A stretch of 64,000 bases of DNA, from assembly GCA_965229525.1 (NCBI GenBank), contig OZ245886.1, positions 2,852,001 through 2,916,000 of the forward strand, written 5' to 3'. Made by a program: the position numbers and the translations under genes. Origin of the DNA: HXMU1420-13 sp965229525 (GTDB lineage Bacteria; Bacteroidota; Rhodothermia; Balneolales; Balneolaceae). Positions 43,670 to 52,244 of this stretch are shown here, in pieces. The number at the start of each line of letters is the position of its first letter. Position 1 is the stretch's first letter. A model generated the notes under the pieces. It was not told the DNA's origin. It was given only the letters and a program-made list of their open reading frames with translations, and did not search any database.

Positions 43670-44380
43670 ATGAGTACGAAGTTCAAAAATCTTAAAAACG
43701 ACTTACAAGATCTTGAACAGGATGTAGATGATACGGTAATGGGAACATCTACCAATTCTTCTTCGGGAAACACAAAAGTAGCGAATTATATACTACTGTT
43801 TGCTTTTGTAGCAACCTTACTTTTTTATGCTGGCAATAGAGTAGAGAATTTTTTTGAAGGGTTTCAGGGAATAGACAATCCTATCACAGAGCAATTGCAA
43901 GATGCTGTTCAATCTTTTGGAGAATATGACCCTGAGCTTCTACAGGGTATGCGAGATTGGATGGAAGACTTAGGATATGGGGTACTAACAGATGCCGAAC
44001 TTTCTGCATTAAGAGACGAAGGGGTTACTGCAACTCAAACACAGGCTTTTCACGATATTGGTTATCAACCTACACTCGAACAACTTGTTGATTTAGAAAG
44101 AGCAGACGTAAGTACAACATATGCTGGTATGATGAAAGAACTAGGGTATGATTTAACGGTAGACCAACTATCAGAAACGCGAAGAAATGGTGTTACGGCT
44201 TTCTTTACCAGCAATATGTTAGACCTTGGCTATACACTCGAAGAAATGCCGGTCGATGAACTTATTGGTATGCGTAGGGTTGGTGTTGATCATGAAATGG
44301 CGCAGGAACTAATACGCCAAAGAGCTGGTGAAAAACCTTCAGTTGCGGAATTAAAACGCTACGCAATCAGCAATCAATAA
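43670..44380 (+). CDS. membrane protein with four ~28-residue helical repeats
   Basis: A 236-residue protein: an acidic N-terminal cytoplasmic part, one membrane helix (residues ~42-60, ILLFAFVATLLFYAG), and an outside region of four repeats of about 28 residues. The repeats start with L/I-G-Y and contain L-x-x-x-x-x-x-G-V: LGYGVLTDAELSALRDEGV, IGYQPTLEQLVDLERADV, LGYDLTVDQLSETRRNGV, LGYTLEEMPVDELIGMRRV. Similar repeats occur C-terminal to anti-sigma, M56-peptidase and DUF4097-like proteins, where they are thought to bind ligands or partners. Function here unknown. Confidence 0.72.
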   Translation: MSTKFKNLKNDLQDLEQDVDDTVMGTSTNSSSGNTKVANYILLFAFVATLLFYAGNRVENFFEGFQGIDNPITEQLQDAVQSFGEYDPELLQGMRDWMEDLGYGVLTDAELSALRDEGVTATQTQAFHDIGYQPTLEQLVDLERADVSTTYAGMMKELGYDLTVDQLSETRRNGVTAFFTSNMLDLGYTLEEMPVDELIGMRRVGVDHEMAQELIRQRAGEKPSVAELKRYAISNQ

Positions 44381-44486
44381 AAGCCCTTCCATTAAAAAAT
44401 AGGGGTTCATACTCTTTTCACATTCCGTTTATACCTACCATTTGCTACTTTCGATAGCATTGAACTAAAACAATACGCGGAATAAA

Positions 44487-45410
44487 ATGGCTGAAATCCA
44501 ATTACCAGAGGTTGAACTAAATATTTATTCACCAAAAAACCCTGCAGAAGCTACCATTGTTGAAAATTATGTTTGTACTGCGGAGAATAGTCCAAATATC
44601 ATCAGACATATCACTTTTGATATATCTGGTACAGAATTAGAGGGGCAATTTAAGACTGGACAATCAATCGGTGTGTTACCTCCTGGTGTAAATGAAAAAG
44701 GTAAACCACACAAGCTTAGATTATACTCCGTTTCATCTCCATCGAAAGGGGAAGATGGCAAACCACATTTAGTCTCAACGACAGTAAAACGGGCAAATGA
44801 AGAAGTAGATGGTACATTTTATTTAGGAGTCTGCTCAAATTATATATGCAATCTTAAACCGGGTGATAAAGTAAAAGTTACAGGGCCAAGTGGTCGTCGC
44901 TATCTTTTACCAACAAATGCATTAGACTTTAATTACGTGTTTTTTGCCACAGGTACCGGGATAGCACCGTTTCGTGGGATGATTATGGAACTCTTCGAAA
45001 AAGGAATTACAAATCAGGTTGCTCTGGTTTTTGGATGCCCTTATCGCACGGATGTAATCTATCCGAAATATTTTAAAGAAATGGAAAGCAAGCATGATAA
45101 TTTCCATTATATAAAAATGATTTCGCGAGAAGATAGACGTGAAGATGGAAGCAAGTATTATGTGCAAACGTCGATTGACGATCGTGCCGAAACGCTTTCC
45201 CCAATTCTTGGTAAAGATAACACACTCATCTATCTCTGTGGGATGAAAGGTATGGAGTCTGGAATTTATCTTAATCTTGCACTCCACGGATTTACCGATT
45301 ATTTAACTTTAAAAGGTGATCTGGCAGAACGTGATCCAAGTAGCTGGAGCTGGGATGAAGTTAAGAAGATGATTAAACCGTCTGAACGAACTTTCGAGGA
45401 AGTTTATTAA
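44487..45410 (+). CDS. plant-type ferredoxin-NADP+ reductase
   Basis: A 307-residue FAD/NADP oxidoreductase. The FAD block is RLYSVSSPSKGEDGK; the Cys-containing GVCSNYICNLKPGDKV and NADP-binding TGTGIAPFRGMIME are typical, and LIYLCGMKGMESGIY supplies the pyrophosphate/nicotinamide site. It ends with the aromatic FEEVY, where the last Tyr stacks on FAD. This form resembles the large plant/cyanobacterial FNRs rather than the short bacterial ones. A candidate -7 element TACTTTCG lies at 44446-44453. It may feed electrons to the Rieske-flavin operon at 19.7-24 kb, but that is speculation. Confidence 0.9.
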   Translation: MAEIQLPEVELNIYSPKNPAEATIVENYVCTAENSPNIIRHITFDISGTELEGQFKTGQSIGVLPPGVNEKGKPHKLRLYSVSSPSKGEDGKPHLVSTTVKRANEEVDGTFYLGVCSNYICNLKPGDKVKVTGPSGRRYLLPTNALDFNYVFFATGTGIAPFRGMIMELFEKGITNQVALVFGCPYRTDVIYPKYFKEMESKHDNFHYIKMISREDRREDGSKYYVQTSIDDRAETLSPILGKDNTLIYLCGMKGMESGIYLNLALHGFTDYLTLKGDLAERDPSSWSWDEVKKMIKPSERTFEEVY

Positions 45411-45411
45411 A

Positions 45412-45981
45412 CTACTTTTTAGTGCCTGTTACCCCTCCTGATACGATAAATCTCATAAAATCAGCAGGGTCGGTATCAAGTATTGTAACAGACTCTTTTG
45501 GTACGATGTATAAATTTCCTGAAAAGTTATAAGAATGTGGACAGTAAATGGCCACTTCATCATCCAAACCAAAATTATCCAGACTTTCTTGTGTAATGAA
45601 TCCAAATCGAATTAAACCGGATTCACTAAACTGCACACGAACAGGTTTATTGAATTTCTTTTTCTCACCAACAAATGCTTCAGTAAGATCTTTTAGCGAT
45701 AAATAGATAATTCTTACTAAAGGTGTTTTTGTAATTAAACCCTCAAGAAAATGAACAATTGGTTTAGTGAAAGCGCGAGTGAATACATAGCCAACTAATG
45801 AAATGAGTACAAAACCAGCAAGTATTCCAATGCCGGGTATTTCATATTCAATCCAACCGAAAAGCAGACTATTAAAAACAGTGTTTATCCAGCCAATTGT
45901 TAAGATAACAAGGTAAATGGTTGCCCCAACCGGAAATACTATTAGCATTCCGCGAAAGAAGTAATTCAGAATCGATTTCAT
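45412..45981 (-). CDS. DUF502 inner-membrane protein
   Basis: A 189-residue protein with two N-terminal membrane helices (GMLIVFPVGATIYLVIL and GIGILAGFVLISLVGYVF) and a soluble C-terminal domain, all typical of DUF502, including the family blocks TPLVRIIYLSLKDLTEAFVG and VAIYCPHSYNFSGNLYIVP. The family is widespread, of unknown function. It converges with the FNR gene, one base apart, and is divergent from alaS. Confidence 0.88.
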   Translation of the reverse strand: MKSILNYFFRGMLIVFPVGATIYLVILTIGWINTVFNSLLFGWIEYEIPGIGILAGFVLISLVGYVFTRAFTKPIVHFLEGLITKTPLVRIIYLSLKDLTEAFVGEKKKFNKPVRVQFSESGLIRFGFITQESLDNFGLDDEVAIYCPHSYNFSGNLYIVPKESVTILDTDPADFMRFIVSGGVTGTKK

Positions 45982-46071
45982 ACTCGCTTATTTGTTTATG
46001 GTCATGAGTTAGAGAAGGATTTTTTCTATCTTCCCAACCCAATTTTTTGATTAACTATTCCTCTAAAAGTA

Positions 46072-48735
46072 ATGTCGCAAAAGTCTTCTTCTCAAATCCG
46101 AAACGAATTTCTTGAATTCTTTGCCGAGAAAGAACATGCCATCGTAGATAGCGCACCGGTAGTTCCTAAAGATGATCCTACGCTTTTATTTACAAATGCC
46201 GGAATGAATCAATTCAAGCCAATATTTTTAGGCGAAGAATCACAATTACAACATGAGGGGAAAAAATGGAATCGTGCAGCGGATACTCAGAAGTGTATTC
46301 GTGTAAGTGGAAAGCATAATGATCTTGAAGAAGTAGGGCATGATACCTATCACCATACATTATTTGAAATGTTGGGTAATTGGTCATTTGGTGATTACTT
46401 CAAGAAAGAAGCTATTGCCTGGGCCTGGGAATTATTGGTTGATAGATGGGGGATGGAAGCTGATCGCTTATATGCGACTGTCTTTAGTGGTGACGAGTCG
46501 GATGGGTTACCAGCAGATGATGAAGCCGTTGAGCTTTGGAAATCGGAAACCTCGATTAATCACGATCATATTTTAAAATTCGATAAGAAGGATAACTTTT
46601 GGGAAATGGGTGAAACTGGCCCATGTGGACCATGTTCTGAGCTTCATATCGATTTGAGGCCGAATGAAGATAGGGAGAAAGTTGATGGCGCCACTTTGGT
46701 TAATATGGACGACCCAAGAGTGATCGAAATCTGGAATTTGGTTTTCATTCAGTTTAATCGTCAGTCTGATGGAAGTCTTCAATCTCTCCCATCGAAACAT
46801 GTAGATACCGGAATGGGGTTTGAACGTGTTTGTGCGGTGCTTCAAGGAAAGATGTCGAATTATGATTCGGATGTTTTCACACCACTACTAGATAGAATTG
46901 CTGATCTTGCAGGGCTTAAGTATGGAGAAAACGAAGAAAAAGACATCGCGATGCGTGTAATTGCGGATCATATTCGTGCTGTTTCATTTTCAATTGCTGA
47001 TGGTGCATCCCCGGGAAATGATGGCCGTGGATATGTAATTCGTCGTATCCAACGTCGAGCAATTCGTTACGGTTGGGACAAATTAGGCTTTAAGGAACCG
47101 TTTATGTACAAGCTTGTCTCTGTATTGGCCGATCAGTTTAAAGAGGTTTTTCCGGAGATAGTAGCGCAAAAGGAATACATCACAAACGTAGTTCAGGCAG
47201 AAGAACGGAGCTTCTTAAAGACACTTGGACAAGGAATCTCAATATTTGAGGAGATGATCAAAGGCTCAGAAAAGCTTTCCGGTGAAGATGCTTTCAAATT
47301 GCATGATACCTACGGCTTTCCAATCGATTTAACCGAATTGATGGCTCGTGAAAAAGGAGTAGAGGTAGATGAAGTTGGATTTGTTCAGCTTATGCAAGAG
47401 CAAAAAGAAAGAGCTAGGGCAGCAGGTAAGTTTACAGTGGATCAAAGTCAGATTAATGAATGGCAAACACTGTCTGATCATGAACATTCAGAATTTATTG
47501 GATATGATGAATTCGAAACTGAATGTTCAATTCTAGCCTATCGACGTGAAGGTGATCGTTTTGCATTCACTTTAAATAAAACTCCATTTTATGCTGAAAG
47601 TGGCGGACAAGTTGCCGATACAGGCCTGTTGAGCAATGGTAACGACTTCATTCACGTGATTGATGTTCAAAAAGGAAATGATGCCAATATCCATTATACC
47701 AATCAGCTTCCAAATGAAATTGAAGGTATTTGGACGGCACGAATTGATCTGTCTAAACGATTAGAAACTCAAAAACATCACTCAGCCACACATTTGGCGC
47801 ATGCTGCACTAAGAAATGTATTGGGTGATCATGTAGCTCAGAAAGGGTCATTAGTTAATGATCTTCACTTACGGTTTGATTTCTCTCATTATGAAGCGAT
47901 GACTCAAGATGAGTTAGATGCTGTTGAAGCAGAGGTAAATGAGAAAATTCAGGAAAATATCCCACTTATAGAAGAGCGCGATGTACCAATCGATGAGGCT
48001 CGTGACAAAGGTGCTATGATGCTCTTTGGTGAAAAATACGGAGAGCACGTTCGTGTGATCACTTTTGATGAAGATTATTCTGTAGAACTATGTGGTGGAA
48101 CGCATGTTGGAGCAACAGGTGAAATTGGATATTTCCGATTCTTAGGTGAAAGTTCTGTGGCAGCAGGTGTTCGGCGTATTGAAGCGGTTTGTGGTAAAAC
48201 AGCAGATACATTACTTCGAGAAGAGAAAAAACTTATTCGCCAGATACGAGGTGCGATTGGACAGACGAACGATCCGGTGTTTAGTATCAAGAAGTTGATC
48301 GAAGACAAAAAGGGAATTGAAAAGGAGCTCAACAAGATCCAAATGGCCAACTCTAGCAATTTATTAGATAATATACTTTCTAATGGTGACACGGCTGATG
48401 GAATTCAAGTTTTCAAGGGCGAGATACCCGGCGCAGACATGAATTCGCTAAAGCAACTTGGCTATGATGCGCTTCAAAAATGCACCGACAATTCGGTGAT
48501 CGTACTAGGTTCAAAACAAATGGACGTAGGTAAGGTCTTTTTGATGGTTGCTGTAACGGATGATCTAATCAAAGGTAAAAATTTAAAAGCCGGCGCCTTA
48601 GTTGGTAAGCTAGGTCGACTTGTAGGAGGTGGTGGCGGAGGTCAGCCAAACTTAGCTACAGCTGGTGGAAAAAACCCTGAGAAGTTAACAGATGCTCTTT
48701 CACAAGTTACTGCAATAATCAGCGAATCGATTTGA
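46072..48735 (+). CDS. alaS: alanyl-tRNA synthetase
   Basis: Class II synthetase, 887 residues, normal length. Motif blocks FFAEKEHAIVDSAPVVP, NAGMNQFKPIFLGE and the ADHIRAVSFSIADGASPGN region of the catalytic core are intact. The editing domain has the metal-binding HHSATHLAHAALR and CGGTHVGATGEIG, and the C-terminal C-Ala domain ends in the Gly-rich LGRLVGGGGGGQPNLATAGG. No frameshift or deletion was seen. It is monocistronic, read away from DUF502. Confidence 0.97.
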   Translation: MSQKSSSQIRNEFLEFFAEKEHAIVDSAPVVPKDDPTLLFTNAGMNQFKPIFLGEESQLQHEGKKWNRAADTQKCIRVSGKHNDLEEVGHDTYHHTLFEMLGNWSFGDYFKKEAIAWAWELLVDRWGMEADRLYATVFSGDESDGLPADDEAVELWKSETSINHDHILKFDKKDNFWEMGETGPCGPCSELHIDLRPNEDREKVDGATLVNMDDPRVIEIWNLVFIQFNRQSDGSLQSLPSKHVDTGMGFERVCAVLQGKMSNYDSDVFTPLLDRIADLAGLKYGENEEKDIAMRVIADHIRAVSFSIADGASPGNDGRGYVIRRIQRRAIRYGWDKLGFKEPFMYKLVSVLADQFKEVFPEIVAQKEYITNVVQAEERSFLKTLGQGISIFEEMIKGSEKLSGEDAFKLHDTYGFPIDLTELMAREKGVEVDEVGFVQLMQEQKERARAAGKFTVDQSQINEWQTLSDHEHSEFIGYDEFETECSILAYRREGDRFAFTLNKTPFYAESGGQVADTGLLSNGNDFIHVIDVQKGNDANIHYTNQLPNEIEGIWTARIDLSKRLETQKHHSATHLAHAALRNVLGDHVAQKGSLVNDLHLRFDFSHYEAMTQDELDAVEAEVNEKIQENIPLIEERDVPIDEARDKGAMMLFGEKYGEHVRVITFDEDYSVELCGGTHVGATGEIGYFRFLGESSVAAGVRRIEAVCGKTADTLLREEKKLIRQIRGAIGQTNDPVFSIKKLIEDKKGIEKELNKIQMANSSNLLDNILSNGDTADGIQVFKGEIPGADMNSLKQLGYDALQKCTDNSVIVLGSKQMDVGKVFLMVAVTDDLIKGKNLKAGALVGKLGRLVGGGGGGQPNLATAGGKNPEKLTDALSQVTAIISESI

Positions 48736-48825
48736 TTTCACTTAACATTCGGCATCACAAATTCTGCTAAAAAATTGATATATTCCCGCCCCATTTTTGG
48801 GACGGACATTTCACAACATTAAAGC

Positions 48826-49926
48826 ATGGCCAAAAAGAAAACGGAAGAAATTACATTTGCTCCCACTGGAATTGGTGAAGTTCATGAAGGAGCAGTACAA
48901 AAAGGGGTTGATCTCCCTCCAGCGACTAAAAAGAATCACAAAGATTTAGGTTTATCAGAGGAACAATTGCTCGAAATGTATGAGCAAATGTACCTACAGC
49001 GTCGCTTTGAAGAACGTTCAATGCAACAGTATCAGAAAGGGAAATTCGGTGGATTCTTACACTTATACATAGGTCAGGAAGCAATTTCTACGGGTACCGT
49101 TTTTGCATTTGAACCTCAGGATGATATCATCACAGCCTACCGCGATCATGGTTGGGGGCTTTGTAGAGGTATTTCAGCAAATGAAGGTATGGCTGAACTC
49201 TTTGGTAAAGCAACTGGCTCATCAAGAGGAAAAGGTGGCTCTATGCACTTTGCAAAGGCCGATCACCATTTCTGGGGTGGCTATGGTATTGTTGGTGGGC
49301 ATATCCCAATTAATGCTGGCTTAGCTTTTGCTAATAAGTACAATCAAACTGGCAACATCTCAGCTTGTTTCTTTGGTGATGGAGCTGTTGATCAGGGATC
49401 ACTACATGAATCGTTGAATTTGGCTCAATTATGGAAATTACCCGCAATTTTTGTTGTTGAAAATAACGGATATTCAATGGGAACTGCAGCTGCTAGACAT
49501 ACCGTAGCTGAGATCGTTGATAGAGCTAAAGGGTATGCAATGAAAAGTGCGGTTATCAATGGTATGGACGTATTCTCTGTGTATGAGAAGATGAAAGAGA
49601 TTGCGGATGATATCAGAGAGAACTCGGAACCGTGGTTTGTAGAGATTAGAACTTACCGGTACAGGGGCCACTCTATGTCTGATCCTCAAAAATACCGATC
49701 TAAAGAAGAACTAGAAGAGTTTCAGGCTATTGATCCAATCTACCGCTTAAAGAGTTACCTCACTTCAAAGAAAATCACTACTGAGGATGCTTTGAAAGTA
49801 ATCGAAGATAAAGTAGAACAGGAAGTACTTGATGCAGTGAAGTTTGCGGACGAGTCACCTTATCCTGAAGAACATGAAATGTATGAAGACATGTTCGACG
49901 AAGAAAACCCATACTTCCACGTTTAA
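48826..49926 (+). CDS. pdhA: pyruvate dehydrogenase E1 subunit alpha
   Basis: Thiamine-diphosphate subunit of the pyruvate dehydrogenase complex. The 366-residue protein has the ThDP motif GDGAVDQGSLHESLNLA, then VVENNGYSMGT; the phosphorylation-loop region YRGHSMSDPQKYRS is typical. About 45 extra N-terminal residues precede the core. It is followed by pdhB and pdhC with short gaps of 13 and 22 bases, so the three form one operon; the E3 (lipoamide dehydrogenase) gene is not in this window. Confidence 0.95.
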   Translation: MAKKKTEEITFAPTGIGEVHEGAVQKGVDLPPATKKNHKDLGLSEEQLLEMYEQMYLQRRFEERSMQQYQKGKFGGFLHLYIGQEAISTGTVFAFEPQDDIITAYRDHGWGLCRGISANEGMAELFGKATGSSRGKGGSMHFAKADHHFWGGYGIVGGHIPINAGLAFANKYNQTGNISACFFGDGAVDQGSLHESLNLAQLWKLPAIFVVENNGYSMGTAAARHTVAEIVDRAKGYAMKSAVINGMDVFSVYEKMKEIADDIRENSEPWFVEIRTYRYRGHSMSDPQKYRSKEELEEFQAIDPIYRLKSYLTSKKITTEDALKVIEDKVEQEVLDAVKFADESPYPEEHEMYEDMFDEENPYFHV

Positions 49927-49939
49927 ATCATCAATAGAA

Positions 49940-50923
49940 ATGGCAGAATTACAATTTAGAGAAGCACTAAAGCACGCAATTGATGAAGAAATGGATCGCG
50001 ACGAGCGAGTTTTCATTATGGGAGAAGAAGTTGCAGAATACAATGGTGCTTATAAAGTAACCGAAGGTCTACTCGACAAATACGGTTTTAAAAGAGTTAT
50101 CGATACCCCAATTTCCGAGCTTGGTTTTGCAGGGTTAGGTGTTGGAGCAGCAATGCGTGGATTACGTCCAATCGTTGAATTCATGACATTTAACTTCGCG
50201 GTGCTTGCCGCTGATCAAATCATCAATCATGCCACAAAAGTAAAATACATGACTGGTGGACAGATTGATTGTCCGATTGTTTTTCGCGGTCCAAACGCCT
50301 CAGCTGGACAACTTGGAGCAACACATTCAGTTTCTTATGATTCGATGTATGCTCATTTTCCTGGGTTAAAAGTTATTTATCCATCAGAGCCGGGTGATGC
50401 TAAAGGACTCTTGAAATCAGCGATTCGTGATAACAATCCTGTGATTTTTATGGAATCTGAGCAAATGTATGGTATGAAAGGGGAAGTGCCAGATACAGAA
50501 GATTTCATCATTCCATTAGGTAAAGGAAAGATAAAGCGAGAAGGAAGCGATGTAACCGTTGTTGCACATGGTAAAATGTATCATGTGGCGGTTCAGGCAG
50601 CCAATCAGCTTGCAAAAGATGGAATCGAAATTGAGATTATCGATCCTAGAACGGTAAAACCATTGGATCTTCCATTAATCATCGAGTCAATCAAGAAGAC
50701 AAACCGTTGCGTTATTGTTGATGAAGCACATCCATTTGGTGGATTAGCTGCAGAAATTGGATTTCTAATCCAAAGGGAAGCATTCGACTATTTAGATGCA
50801 CCTGTTCAGAGAGTTTGCCTTCCAGATGTGAATGCACCGTTTTCAAAGAAATTATTTGATGCGTGGTTCCCTAGTCCAAAAGACATTATCGACGCAGTTA
50901 ATCAAGTTACTTATCGAACCTAA
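49940..50923 (+). CDS. pdhB: pyruvate dehydrogenase E1 subunit beta
   Basis: Second half of the E1 heterotetramer, 327 residues. ATG 49940 (MAELQFREALKHAIDEEM) is the real start; a frame open further upstream overlaps pdhA and encodes unrelated residues. The family blocks FIMGEEVAEYNGAYKVTEGL, DTPISELGFAGLGVGAAMRG, GPNASAGQLGATHS and IDPRTVKPLD are intact. It sits 13 bases after pdhA. Confidence 0.96.
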   Translation: MAELQFREALKHAIDEEMDRDERVFIMGEEVAEYNGAYKVTEGLLDKYGFKRVIDTPISELGFAGLGVGAAMRGLRPIVEFMTFNFAVLAADQIINHATKVKYMTGGQIDCPIVFRGPNASAGQLGATHSVSYDSMYAHFPGLKVIYPSEPGDAKGLLKSAIRDNNPVIFMESEQMYGMKGEVPDTEDFIIPLGKGKIKREGSDVTVVAHGKMYHVAVQAANQLAKDGIEIEIIDPRTVKPLDLPLIIESIKKTNRCVIVDEAHPFGGLAAEIGFLIQREAFDYLDAPVQRVCLPDVNAPFSKKLFDAWFPSPKDIIDAVNQVTYRT

Positions 50924-50945
50924 ATCACTATAAAAATCACTCACT

Positions 50946-52190
50946 ATGGCTATTAAAATCGAAATGCCCAAGCTTAGCGACACCATGGAAGAAGGGGTAA
51001 TCGCTAAATGGAACGTGAAAGAAGGGGATACTGTAGAAGCTGGCGATATTATCGCTGAAGTTGAGACAGATAAAGCTACCATGGACGTAGAGGTATTCGA
51101 CGGTGGCACGATTCTGAAAATTGTTCCCGGTGAAGGTGATGCAGTTCCTTTAGGAGGACTCATTGCTGTAATTGGGGATGCTGGTGAAGATATCTCTGAT
51201 TTACTTGAAGGTGGTGAGGGAACTGGTAATGATGCTTCTGAAGCTGCACCAGTAAAGGAAGAACCTAAGGCTGAAGCTGCTCCGACACCTATTGTAGAAA
51301 CTACAACGTCATCTGATGATGGGCGAGTTAAAGCATCGCCTTTGGCAAAGAAAATTGCAGCAGATAAAGGAATCGACTTAAATGCAGTTAATGGTTCCGG
51401 TCCAGAAGGAAGAATCATTAAAAAGGATGTAGAAACATTTACACCAGGTGGTGGACTTACAAAACCTGCTGCAGCAAGTGCTCCGGCACCAGTTCGAACT
51501 TTCGAAAGTTTAGAAAGCAAAGAGATAAAAGTATCTCAGATGCGAAAAGTGATTGCCCGTCGACTTTCAGAAAGCAAATTTACGAACCCGCATTTCTACG
51601 AGACCATTGATATAGACATGAAGTCTGCATTTGCTGCTCGTAAAGCGATGAATGAGGCAAATGAGGTTCGAATCAGTTTTAATGATATTGTTGTTAAAGC
51701 TTGCGCGATTGCTCTTACAAGACATCCGGCAATTAACAGCTCATGGTTGGATGATATCATCATGCAACATGGCGACGTGAATGTTGCAGTTGCAGTTGCT
51801 ATTGATGAAGGGTTGATGACTCCTGTAATCAATCACGCAGATAAGAAAGGTTTAGCTGAGATTTCTGCTGAGACACGGGAATTAGCTGGGTTAGCACGTG
51901 ATAGAAAACTTCAGCCAGATCAAATGGAAGGTAGTACGTTCACAATCAGTAACCTGGGAATGTTTGGTATTGAGGAATTCACTGCAATCATCAACCCACC
52001 GAATGCATGTATTCTTGCTGTAGGAGCTATTCGTGACGTTCCAGTTGTAGAAAATGGAGCCATTGTTCCAGGCAAGAGAATGAAAGTGACACTTTCGAGT
52101 GATCACAGAGTTGTTGATGGCGCGAAAGCAGCAGAATTCTTGAATACAGTGCGAAATCTGATCGAGAATCCACTTTCAATGCTACTATAG
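50946..52190 (+). CDS. pdhC: pyruvate dehydrogenase E2, dihydrolipoamide acetyltransferase
   Basis: Core acyltransferase of the complex, 414 residues with a single lipoyl domain. The lipoylated Lys is in ETDKATMDVE near residue 43; an Ala/Pro/Glu-rich linker follows; the peripheral subunit-binding domain reads VKASPLAKKIAADKGIDL and GPEGRIIKKDVE; and the catalytic domain ends with SDHRVVDGAKAAEFL (catalytic His). Only one lipoyl domain is present, versus up to three in some bacteria. A good terminator follows. Confidence 0.95.
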   Translation: MAIKIEMPKLSDTMEEGVIAKWNVKEGDTVEAGDIIAEVETDKATMDVEVFDGGTILKIVPGEGDAVPLGGLIAVIGDAGEDISDLLEGGEGTGNDASEAAPVKEEPKAEAAPTPIVETTTSSDDGRVKASPLAKKIAADKGIDLNAVNGSGPEGRIIKKDVETFTPGGGLTKPAAASAPAPVRTFESLESKEIKVSQMRKVIARRLSESKFTNPHFYETIDIDMKSAFAARKAMNEANEVRISFNDIVVKACAIALTRHPAINSSWLDDIIMQHGDVNVAVAVAIDEGLMTPVINHADKKGLAEISAETRELAGLARDRKLQPDQMEGSTFTISNLGMFGIEEFTAIINPPNACILAVGAIRDVPVVENGAIVPGKRMKVTLSSDHRVVDGAKAAEFLNTVRNLIENPLSMLL

Positions 52191-52219
52191 TTAGTTGTTG
52201 TAGCTATCGTGAAAATTAT

Positions 52220-52244
52220 AAGCCTCCCTTAGGAGGCTTTTTTT
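52220..52244 (+). terminator. intrinsic terminator after pdhC
   Basis: Eight perfect pairs, AAGCCTCC (52220-52227) with GGAGGCTT (52232-52239), CTTA loop, then a T run. It also lies just past the 3' end of the converging motB-like gene and may serve both. Confidence 0.88.

Noticed and set aside
50852..51520. 222-codon minus-strand frame across pdhB/pdhC
   Set aside because: Ser/Pro-rich antisense shadow of the Ala/Glu-rich E2 linker; no known domain.
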